Shown: positions 1 to 5,796 of the stretch, in pieces
How the letters are laid out: every line of letters starts with the position of its first letter
Position numbering within the stretch: the stretch's first letter is position 1
Assembly (NCBI GenBank): GCA_001604495.1
Contig: LVBR01000066.1
Coordinates: forward strand, 1 to 5,952
DNA: 5,952 bases
Origin: Acholeplasmatales bacterium Tener_01
GTDB taxonomy: Bacteria; Bacillota_I; Bacilli_A; ML615J-28; CAG-698
Direction: 5' to 3'
Made by a program: the position numbers and the translations under genes
Notes under the pieces: model-generated
What the model saw: the letters and a program-made list of their open reading frames with translations, nothing else
The model's database searches: none
Told to the model about the DNA's origin: nothing

Positions 1-622
1 TATGGGATTTAGACATGCGATGTTAACTTGGAATGAAGAAAACATCTATGCTACTGGTGCTAAATCAAATCCTGAAATGGGCCTTAAAGAAGAAGGAAAG
101 AAACTTTTAGATAGAATGATGGAACTAGGAATGATTGTTGACTTAGCACACACAAATCACAAGAGTTTCTTTGAAATATTAGATTATTGTAAAGGATATA
201 ATAAGTTAATATATTCTCATGGATGTGTTCGTAGCCTTTGTGATCATGTAAGAAACATGACTGATGAAATGATGATAGAGTTAAAGAAAGCTGATGGTTT
301 ATTTGGGCTTACACTCGCTAATAACTTTGTAAGTAAGAATAAAGATGAACAAGATGTATATCATTTTATTAACCACTTAGATTATGCAATTAAGTTCATG
401 GGTGTTGATAATGTATGCTTTGGCTTTGACTTCATGGATTATTTGAGTAATTATGGCAATGATAATATCGTGGATGTAGCTAATGCAACTCTTGTTTATC
501 GAATTGTTGATGCAATGAGAGAACGTGGATATAGTGAGAAAGATATTGAAAAGATTACATGGAGTAACTTCTATAACAGATTCAAAGATCTTATTATAAT
601 TAAAGGAGAAACTGATGAATAA
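1..622 (+). CDS. M19-family (renal/membrane-type) dipeptidase, C-terminal part
   Basis: Zinc-dependent dipeptidase that would hydrolyse dipeptides, with this family often accepting D-residues at the C-terminal position. The reading frame enters from the left edge; the ATG at 2 is probably internal, because it falls just before the family's GVR-x-x-x-LT segment (here GFRHAMLTWNEEN) and the N-terminal HxD and Glu metal ligands are missing. Visible family landmarks, counted from the ATG at 2, are VDLAH (His50) and YSH (His73), which match the two zinc-binding His of renal dipeptidase; RN (Arg84), matching the substrate-carboxylate Arg; GFDF (Asp143); and the C-terminal GYSEKDIEKITWSNFYNRF block. 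The usual His after LT is Trp10 here. About 206 residues are present of a usual 300-400. The stop overlaps the next start by 8 nt. Confidence is high for the family; the natural substrate is unknown, with muropeptide-derived dipeptides a reasonable inference from the neighbours. Confidence 0.88.
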   Translation, partial: MGFRHAMLTWNEENIYATGAKSNPEMGLKEEGKKLLDRMMELGMIVDLAHTNHKSFFEILDYCKGYNKLIYSHGCVRSLCDHVRNMTDEMMIELKKADGLFGLTLANNFVSKNKDEQDVYHFINHLDYAIKFMGVDNVCFGFDFMDYLSNYGNDNIVDVANATLVYRIVDAMRERGYSEKDIEKITWSNFYNRFKDLIIIKGETDE

Positions 623-1697
623 GGAATACTTACAAGGACTTGACAAATTAATTAATGATGCGATAAGTGATGGAGCTTTTCCTGGTTGTAATATTGCTTT
701 AGTTACTAAAGATGATAAATATTTTGCCTCATATGGCCTAAAAGCCAAATACCCAGAAGAAGAGGCAAATGATATTGATACATTATATGATATGGCATCA
801 TGTTCTAAAGTCTTATCAACAACAACTTGCCTATTTAAATTAATGGAAGCAGGTAAACTTAGACTTTATGATAGTGTTAAAACATATTTACCTCGTTTTA
901 AATATGATAATATTACCATATTTGATCTAATGACTCACACATCAGGCTTACCTAGTAGTGTAGTAAGGGGCTCTGCAATTACATCACACGAAATGGCAGT
1001 TGATTTAATTTATGAAACTGAAGTTATCAACGAAAAGAATAGTAAGATTGTTTATTCGGATGTTGGATATTTACTTTTAGGGTTTGTGGTGGAGGCGATA
1101 ACTAAAAAGAGCCTAGACCAAGCCGCAAAAGAATTAGTATTTGATCCACTTGAGATGTTTGATACTGGCTATAATCCAGTTGATGCTAAAAGATGTGCAC
1201 CAACTGAAGAGCGTCACGATAACATCATGCAAGGAATTGAACGTGGAATTGTTCACGATGAAAGAGCCTATTGGCTTGGTGGTGTTGCGGGCCATGCCGG
1301 ACTATTTAGTACTGTTAAAGATATCTCTCATTTTATTGAGATGGTACTTAATGATGGTGTATATAATGGTAAACGTTTCTTATCAAAAGCTACAATTGAT
1401 ACTATGTTTACTCCATTTGTTCGCGAGAATAAGGGCATAAGCCTAGACTATAACCAAAGAGGTTTAGGATGGATCGTTAAGGGCGACTACTGTAGTGCTG
1501 GTGACTTAGCAAGCAAAGAAACGATTCTTCATACTGGCTTTACTGGAACTAACGTATTTATCGATAGAATCAATAAAGTTGGCTTTACAATGCTAGCTAA
1601 TCGTGTTCACCCAACAAGAGAAAACACTAAGATTATTCCATTTAGAGGAAGACTTGGTAATTATATAATCAGTCATTTTGGAGATAGAGATGCTTAA
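615..1697 (+). CDS. Serine hydrolase, beta-lactamase/class C PBP-like family
   Basis: A 360-residue serine hydrolase of the beta-lactamase fold (Pfam Beta-lactamase, PF00144 type). The three active-site motifs are visible: SxxK as S62-C-S-K65, with Ser62 the expected nucleophile; the Tyr motif as Y147-S-D; and the KTG-equivalent as H306-T-G, inside HTGFTGT. The segment GGVAGHAGLFST (about 222-233) is typical of the non-lactamase esterase/amidase-like branch that includes Bacillus subtilis YbbE, which lies in a muropeptide-recovery operon. That link suggests action on peptidoglycan fragments but is inference; an esterase or peptidase role is equally possible, and antibiotic resistance is unlikely. 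There is no signal peptide, so it should be cytoplasmic, unlike true class C beta-lactamases. The start at 615 is supported by AAGGAG at 603-608, 6 nt upstream. It overlaps the upstream gene by 8 nt and the downstream gene by 8 nt. Confidence 0.88.
   Translation: MNKEYLQGLDKLINDAISDGAFPGCNIALVTKDDKYFASYGLKAKYPEEEANDIDTLYDMASCSKVLSTTTCLFKLMEAGKLRLYDSVKTYLPRFKYDNITIFDLMTHTSGLPSSVVRGSAITSHEMAVDLIYETEVINEKNSKIVYSDVGYLLLGFVVEAITKKSLDQAAKELVFDPLEMFDTGYNPVDAKRCAPTEERHDNIMQGIERGIVHDERAYWLGGVAGHAGLFSTVKDISHFIEMVLNDGVYNGKRFLSKATIDTMFTPFVRENKGISLDYNQRGLGWIVKGDYCSAGDLASKETILHTGFTGTNVFIDRINKVGFTMLANRVHPTRENTKIIPFRGRLGNYIISHFGDRDA
1680..1685 (+). promoter_or_regulatory. Ribosome binding site that fixes the start of the tandem GNAT gene
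   Basis: GGAGAT lies 4-5 nt before the ATG at 1690. It argues for that ATG rather than the TTG at 1678, whose third base is already part of this site and which has no purine-rich site of its own upstream. The site is inside the 3' end of the preceding hydrolase gene. Confidence 0.7.
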
Positions 1698-2673
1698 ATA
1701 TCGCTTAATGGAAGATAGTGATATTCCTAGTATCGTAAATCTTTGGAACAAAGAAGTTGCAAGTAAAACTATTTATGAATCATTTGATACTGAAAGCTTT
1801 AAAAATAAATTCATAAATATCCCAACCTTTGATAAAGAAGGCTTTATCGTATGTTTAGATAATGATGAGGTTGTGGCATTCGGTAATGCTAATTATAACA
1901 ACCGAGGACTAACTCCAAGTGAAACTCCTGGTTATATCACATGTATTTTTGTTAAAGAGGAATATCAAAGGAAAAGAATCGGAACTACCATTTTAAAAAT
2001 GTTAGAAGATTTCCTAAGAAATAAAGGTAAAACATATGTTCGCTGTTTCTATCAAAATCCTGTCAATTTTAAATGGTATGTACCAGGATATGATCACCAT
2101 GAACACATGGGAGCACCAGCTGTTTTAATTAATTCACCATTCTATTTCCTTCTTTCAAGTCTAGGATACTATATGAATGGTCAACAAGATGCTTTTCATA
2201 TTGATTTAACAAAATATGAAATGCAAGAAGAAATAGTAAATAAAATCAAAGAAAATGAAAAAGATGGTTATCATATAACTATTTATGATAAGAATCGCCA
2301 TCATGGCTTTAAAGAATTCTTTGATGATTTAGGTAATGAAGGCTTTCGTAATTCTATTAATTACAATTTAAATAGAGAAAATCCAAGACCAATTGTAATT
2401 GTTGAGAAAAACGGGGAAATATTAGGTTTCACTGGTCCAATACATACTGAGGATAGTGGAAGAAGCAGCCTATCTGGTGTTGCAATTAGTCCAAAGTGTA
2501 GAGGACGTGGTCTTGGAAAGACAATGTTTTGTTATTTTGTTCAAAAGAGCAAAGAAAATGGTGGCAAATTTATGACACTATTTACTGGTAGTGAAAACAA
2601 AGCTCGAAACATTTATTTATATGCTGGGCTTCATATTGTTGCCTCATTTGCAATTTTAAGAAAGGAATTATAA
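1690..2673 (+). CDS. Tandem-domain GNAT N-acetyltransferase
   Basis: A 327-residue protein with two Gcn5-related acetyltransferase domains. The N-terminal domain (about 1-150) carries the acetyl-CoA pyrophosphate-binding motif as QRKRIG (93-98), preceded by the strand YITCIFV. The C-terminal domain (about 190-327) carries a better consensus copy, RGRGLG (271-276), preceded by LSGVAISPKC and followed by the ENKARNIYLYAGL helix typical of motif B. The linker includes WYVPG (129-133) and a His-rich stretch. The overall layout and length resemble two-domain GNATs such as the mycothiol synthase MshD, but this is only a resemblance; the acceptor substrate is unknown. The frame could be opened by TTG at 1678; I choose ATG 1690 because of the ribosome binding site at 1680-1685. 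It overlaps the upstream gene by 8 nt (ATGCTTAA) and ends 1 nt before the deacetylase start. The context suggests an amino group on a sugar or peptide fragment as acceptor. No membrane segment or signal peptide is seen. Confidence 0.87.
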   Translation: MLKYRLMEDSDIPSIVNLWNKEVASKTIYESFDTESFKNKFINIPTFDKEGFIVCLDNDEVVAFGNANYNNRGLTPSETPGYITCIFVKEEYQRKRIGTTILKMLEDFLRNKGKTYVRCFYQNPVNFKWYVPGYDHHEHMGAPAVLINSPFYFLLSSLGYYMNGQQDAFHIDLTKYEMQEEIVNKIKENEKDGYHITIYDKNRHHGFKEFFDDLGNEGFRNSINYNLNRENPRPIVIVEKNGEILGFTGPIHTEDSGRSSLSGVAISPKCRGRGLGKTMFCYFVQKSKENGGKFMTLFTGSENKARNIYLYAGLHIVASFAILRKEL

Positions 2674-2674
2674 C

Positions 2675-3364
2675 ATGAAAACTTTTTTAGCAATCGGTGG
2701 ACATATCGGTGATATGGAACTTACGTGTGGGTGCGTTTTAGCTGATAGAAGCTTAAAAGGTGATAAGATTGTGACTTTAGCTTTGACTGCTGGCGAACGT
2801 GGTAACCCTAAAACAATGACTTCAAGCGAATATAAGATTCAAAAAATTAAAGAAGCCAATGAATTTGCCCACCTTTTAAAAGGAGAAGCAATAGTTTTAG
2901 ATTACCCTGATGGTGAACTTCCATATAATGAAGAGGTTGTATTTAAGGTTGCTCAAATAATTCGTGATGTTCGTCCTAATGTTATATTTACTCATTGGAA
3001 AAAGAGTATGCATAAAGACCACGAAGCCACATACAAAATTGTTAAAGACGCCTCTTTTTTAGCAAGTGTCTATGATGGTGATAGACTAAAGGGTGCAAGG
3101 TGTTATGCTCCAGTATATCTATGTGAAAACTGGGAAGATAGAGTTGATTTTGATCCATATCTAATGGTGGATTGCTCAAAAGGTTACAATTTATGGTGCG
3201 AAGGGCTTAAGAAACATTGGTTTATAATGAATTCTGAAAGCTTTAGATACTATGATTATTACACTCACCTTAGCTTTGTTCGTGGATGCCTTAATAAAAC
3301 AGAGCATGCTCAATGTTTTAATATTGAAGGATACCAAAAATTTCAAAGGATTAATTTCGACTAA
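2675..3364 (+). CDS. PIG-L/LmbE-family deacetylase with altered HPDD motif
   Basis: A 229-residue protein of the PIG-L family, zinc-dependent enzymes that remove N-acetyl groups from GlcNAc-type sugars (for example MshB and BshB). The N-terminal motif reads GGH-I-G-D-M-E (8-15) instead of the usual AHPDDxE, so the metal ligands corresponding to His10 and Asp13 are present while the first Asp, the proposed general base, is Gly12. The second metal motif is intact as H113-K-D-H116, after FTHW (105-108). Other family hallmarks are LTAGERGNP (37-45), LDYPDGEL (75-82) and APVYLCENW (near 148-156). Length is normal for the family (about 220-270). The start has AAAGGA at 2661-2666, 8 nt upstream. It follows the acetyltransferase by 1 nt and its TAA overlaps the next ATG (TAATG). 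The family call is firm; deacetylase activity is less certain because of the changed residue. No signal peptide is seen. Confidence 0.88.
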   Translation: MKTFLAIGGHIGDMELTCGCVLADRSLKGDKIVTLALTAGERGNPKTMTSSEYKIQKIKEANEFAHLLKGEAIVLDYPDGELPYNEEVVFKVAQIIRDVRPNVIFTHWKKSMHKDHEATYKIVKDASFLASVYDGDRLKGARCYAPVYLCENWEDRVDFDPYLMVDCSKGYNLWCEGLKKHWFIMNSESFRYYDYYTHLSFVRGCLNKTEHAQCFNIEGYQKFQRINFD

Positions 3365-4281
3365 TGAGGCGACTTCATAAAGGAGATACAATTGCTATAT
3401 TAAATCCATCATTTAATAATGGTGATAATGTATTAATCGAAAAAGAAAAACTTGAAAAGTTATTAGAAAAAAGAGGATATAAAACTAGATTTTATCCATC
3501 ATTTTATGATAAATATGGATACCTAGCAGGTACTGATGAACAAAGATCAAAAGATATAAATGATGCTTTTAGTGATGAAAGAATTAAAGCAATCATTTGT
3601 ATGCGTGGTGGCTATGGCGCAAGTAGGATTGTTGATAAGATTGATTATGATATTGTTAGGCGTAATCCTAAGATATTTAGTGGCTATAGCGATATAACAG
3701 TATTAATCAACTCATTTTATAAAATGAGCGACCTAATTAGTTTTCATGGGCTTGTTGGGGTATCGCTACTTGGCAATAATTTTACCTCAATTGATGCCTT
3801 TTTTGATATGCTTGAAGCGCCTTTAAAGGATAAAGTTTTAAAAAGTCCTGATGGTCAAGCTAAGTGTTTGGTTGGTGGAAAGGTTTGTGGCAAGGTAGTT
3901 GGTGGTAATTTAACACTACTTAGCACTCTTACAGGTACACCATATCAAGTTGATTTAGAGGATAAGATAGTATTGATCGAAGATGTAAAAGAGTCACCAT
4001 ATAGAATTGATAGATATCTTTCAACACTTAGATTAAGTGGTGAGTTATAAAAAGCTAAAGGTTTTATATTGGGCTATTTTACAAACTGCACTTCAAGCAG
4101 TAACCAAAAAGTAGAAGATATTATAAATGAATACATTTTGCCACTTAACAAGCCAACAATTTCTAATTTCGCAACAGGGCATTCATTTCCTTTTGTGACT
4201 ATACCAATTGGTGCTAAAGTTGAGCTTGATGCCGATAATTTAACAATCAAAATATTAGAGGAGATATACGATGAAGATTAA
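3364..4281 (+). pseudogene. LD-carboxypeptidase (S66, LdcA/MccF family) interrupted by an in-frame TAA
   Basis: Read through one stop codon, this region encodes a 305-residue S66 serine peptidase, the normal family length. LdcA enzymes cut the terminal D-Ala from L-Lys/mDAP tetrapeptides during peptidoglycan recycling; MccF relatives cleave peptide-nucleotide antibiotics. Landmarks before the stop are AILNPSF (11-17), CMRGGYGASRI (79-89), GYSD (107-110, Ser109 the expected nucleophile), GGNLTLLSTLTGTPY (180-194) and IEDVKESPYRIDRYL (205-219, holding the probable catalytic Glu). TAA at 4048-4050 ends this part after residue 228. The same frame continues at once with family sequence (KAKGFILGYFTNC) up to ATGH (His273, the expected catalytic His) and the IPIG end. 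A 228-residue product would lack the His and should be inactive. The ATG overlaps the deacetylase stop by 1 nt (TAATG); AAAGGA at 3345-3350 is rather distant, so coupling is likely. The lesion could be a real nonsense mutation or a sequence error. An annotator may list 3364-4050 as a CDS in its own right. Confidence 0.85.
4069..4281 (+). CDS. C-terminal fragment of the LD-carboxypeptidase (possible re-initiation)
   Basis: This 70-codon stretch is the tail of the interrupted S66 peptidase, in the same frame as the upstream part and holding the expected catalytic His in ATGH plus the IPIG strand. It could be translated separately from TTG at 4069: AAAGG at 4057-4061 lies 7 nt upstream and the preceding stop is 18 nt away, so re-initiation is mechanically possible. 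A fragment of this size has no known independent function. I regard it as gene debris or as the rest of an intact gene hidden by a sequence error. It overlaps the next gene by 11 nt and contains that gene's ribosome binding site. Confidence 0.45.
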   Translation: MGYFTNCTSSSNQKVEDIINEYILPLNKPTISNFATGHSFPFVTIPIGAKVELDADNLTIKILEEIYDED

Positions 4282-5566
4282 GAGAAAGTGTTTTAAGGGA
4301 TATGTTACTTACTATGGAACAGATAAGGTTGTTGAAGTAGGAAAATATAAAGAGAAAAAAGAAGAACTAAGGGGTGTTTGGTTTTCAACAGTAGGAAACA
4401 TTGACATTCCAAAGATGGAAAGTGTTGAAAGTTACAAGGAATACTTAGATGGTGTTATCAAAAAATGTAAAGAATTCCATCTTAATACTGTAGTATTCCA
4501 AGTAAGACCAACAAGCGATGCTTTATATGAATCAACTATGAATCCATGGAGTAGCGTAATGACCGGCGTTCAAGGCAAAGATCCTGGCTTTGATGTTTTT
4601 GGATATTTTGTTAATAAAGCTAAGGAAAATGGTATTACAACTCACGCTTGGATTAATCCATATCGTGTAAGTGGCGTTAAACTTGACGATTTAAGAATCA
4701 CAAAAGATGAATACTTAGAAACTTTAGCTCCTAACAACTTTGCTAGACTTAGAAAAGATTTGGTTATTTTAAGTCGTGATAGCAAGATGATACTTGATCC
4801 TGCAAGCACTGAAGTTATGGAATTTGTAAGTGACAGTGTTTTAGAAATCGCTAAAAAATATGATATCAAAGCTGTTCACATCGATGATTATTTCTATCCA
4901 TATGATCCAATTCGTGATCCAGATGAGTATAAAAAATATAAAGATAGTGGCTATAAGACATTAAGCGACTTTAGACGTGGTAACGTCGATAAAATGATTG
5001 AAATGATTCATAATAAACTAGCAACTTTAGATAAGAAAGTTGAATTTGGAATCAGCCCATTTGGTATATTAAGAACTAATAGTAAATACAATACTAAAGG
5101 AATTGAAAGTGATAAATTCTGGGAATATGGTTCTGATAACCATGAATCATGCTTATCATGCTATAGTGAGCTATATGCTGATGTTTATAAGTGGATGGAA
5201 AATAAGTGGATTGATTATGTAACTCCTCAAAACTATTTTGATTTTGACAATACTAAAGTTGATAAAGATGGAAATGAGTATTGGCTAGTAAGATATGCTG
5301 ACTTAGCAAAATGGTGGAGCTGGGCTTGCCAAAAGACAGGTTGTAAGCTTTACATGGGTCAAGCAATGTATCGCTATGGTGGTGGATGCAACTGGCAAGA
5401 TGAGAATGAAATCCCTAATCAACTTCGCTTTAATGAGACACTTCCTAATGTCAGTGGTACAATGTTCTTTACTTATTCATCATTCACAAAGATGGATAAT
5501 GAAATGCTAATTAAAGGACGTGAAGCCTTAAAGAAGCTTTGGACAAAAGACGTTAAAGAAATATAA
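4271..5566 (+). CDS. Glycosyl hydrolase-like family 10 (GHL10/DUF187) protein
   Basis: A 431-residue TIM-barrel glycosyl hydrolase-like protein (PF02638 type). Hallmarks in order: ELRGVWFSTV (32-41), FQVRPTSDALY (76-86), NPW (91-93), AWINPYRV (126-133), DPAS (176-179), the HIDDYFYPY strand (203-211) with Asp205/Asp206 the likely catalytic acids, GISPFGI (260-266), and DYVTPQNYFDFD (315-326). The family includes Bacillus YngK and E. coli DigH (YddW), the latter acting on peptide-free peptidoglycan strands; I infer a glycan of that kind as substrate. Many relatives are exported or lipoproteins, yet the N-terminus here (MKIKRKCFKGYVTYYG) has no hydrophobic stretch or lipobox, so it appears cytoplasmic. 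The start is set by AGAGGAGA at 4257-4264, 6 nt upstream, and overlaps the peptidase gene by 11 nt. It is the last gene of the operon and a terminator follows within 10 nt. Confidence 0.88.
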   Translation: MKIKRKCFKGYVTYYGTDKVVEVGKYKEKKEELRGVWFSTVGNIDIPKMESVESYKEYLDGVIKKCKEFHLNTVVFQVRPTSDALYESTMNPWSSVMTGVQGKDPGFDVFGYFVNKAKENGITTHAWINPYRVSGVKLDDLRITKDEYLETLAPNNFARLRKDLVILSRDSKMILDPASTEVMEFVSDSVLEIAKKYDIKAVHIDDYFYPYDPIRDPDEYKKYKDSGYKTLSDFRRGNVDKMIEMIHNKLATLDKKVEFGISPFGILRTNSKYNTKGIESDKFWEYGSDNHESCLSCYSELYADVYKWMENKWIDYVTPQNYFDFDNTKVDKDGNEYWLVRYADLAKWWSWACQKTGCKLYMGQAMYRYGGGCNWQDENEIPNQLRFNETLPNVSGTMFFTYSSFTKMDNEMLIKGREALKKLWTKDVKEI

Positions 5567-5574
5567 AAAGTGAT

Positions 5575-5603
5575 GACTGAATCAAATGGTTCAGTCTTTT
5601 TTT
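5575..5603 (+). terminator. Rho-independent terminator of the operon
   Basis: GACTGAATC (5575-5583) pairs with GGTTCAGTC (5588-5596) as a 9-bp stem with one T-G wobble, closing an AAAT loop. Seven T follow directly (5597-5603). It begins 9 nt after the stop of the glycosyl hydrolase gene and is preceded by an A-rich stretch. Confidence 0.92.
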
Positions 5604-5611
5604 ATATAGGA

Positions 5612-5626
5612 AAAAATCGTTTACAA
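5612..5626 (-). promoter_or_regulatory. cre-like / LacI-family operator-like site
   Basis: Read on the - strand, TTGTAAACGATTTTT fits the CcpA cre consensus WTGNAANCGNWNNCW at all but one defined position (T for the last C). It overlaps the -35 box of the first promoter (5620-5625), a place where a bound repressor would block transcription. The call is a consensus match only; AT-rich DNA gives such matches by chance, and another LacI-family regulator is possible. Confidence 0.4.
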
Positions 5627-5648
5627 AATGAAGTTTAGCCCCTATTAT
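5620..5648 (+). promoter_or_regulatory. Predicted sigma-A promoter P1
   Basis: TTTACA (5620-5625) and TATTAT (5643-5648) each match the -35 and -10 consensus at 5 of 6 positions with an ideal 17-nt spacer. Start of transcription would be near 5655. It would drive the gene at 5797 with a leader of about 140 nt. AGCCCC of the second hairpin falls in its spacer. Confidence 0.5.
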
Positions 5649-5696
5649 ATAGAAAAAAAAGACCTAATTTTAGCTATTTATGGGGCTTATTTTTTT
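5637..5696 (+). terminator. Possible second (backup) terminator hairpin
   Basis: AGCCCC (5637-5642) is complementary to GGGGCT (5682-5687), followed by TA and seven T (5690-5696). Inside, ATAG (5649-5652) can pair with CTAT (5674-5677). The loop is long and AT-rich, so the structure is weaker than the first terminator. Only transcripts reading through from the upstream operon would contain both arms, because the left arm lies upstream of the start expected for P1. Confidence 0.35.
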
Positions 5697-5706
5697 ATTT
5701 ATCACC

Positions 5707-5735
5707 TTGTAAATGGTACCCCAAGATGTTATAAT
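5707..5735 (+). promoter_or_regulatory. Predicted sigma-A promoter P2 with extended -10
   Basis: TTGTAA (5707-5712, 4 of 6) and a perfect TATAAT (5730-5735) are separated by 17 nt, and TGT just before the -10 gives an extended -10 element. Transcription would start near 5742, leaving a leader of about 55 nt before the ATG at 5797. Confidence 0.65.
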
Positions 5736-5796
5736 AAGTTAGATATAAGGGGATATTTTTTTCATTATTACTTTAAATGAAAGAGAGAGTGCTTAA

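Noticed and set aside
377..748. Open frame of 123 codons on the - strand
   Set aside because: It lies over the dipeptidase end and the hydrolase start, both with clear family motifs. It has no recognisable domain and is a shadow of AT-rich coding DNA.
1141..1440. Alternative + frame inside the beta-lactamase-family gene
   Set aside because: It is wholly inside a gene with convincing motifs, has no ribosome binding site and its Leu/Ile-rich translation is typical of an off-frame read.
1678..1689. TTG at 1678 as start of the tandem GNAT gene
   Set aside because: ATG at 1690 has a well-spaced GGAGAT; the TTG overlaps that site and would only add MEIE before the conserved start.
3191..3391. Short - strand open frame over the deacetylase end
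   Set aside because: It is antisense to conserved coding sequence and has no supporting start signal or family similarity.
4048..4050. Stop-codon reassignment (TAA read as an amino acid)
   Set aside because: All intact genes in the window end in TAA, so general reassignment would fuse or extend every one of them.
4642..4869. Short - strand open frame over the GHL10 gene
   Set aside because: It is antisense to a conserved barrel region with no sign of its own expression.
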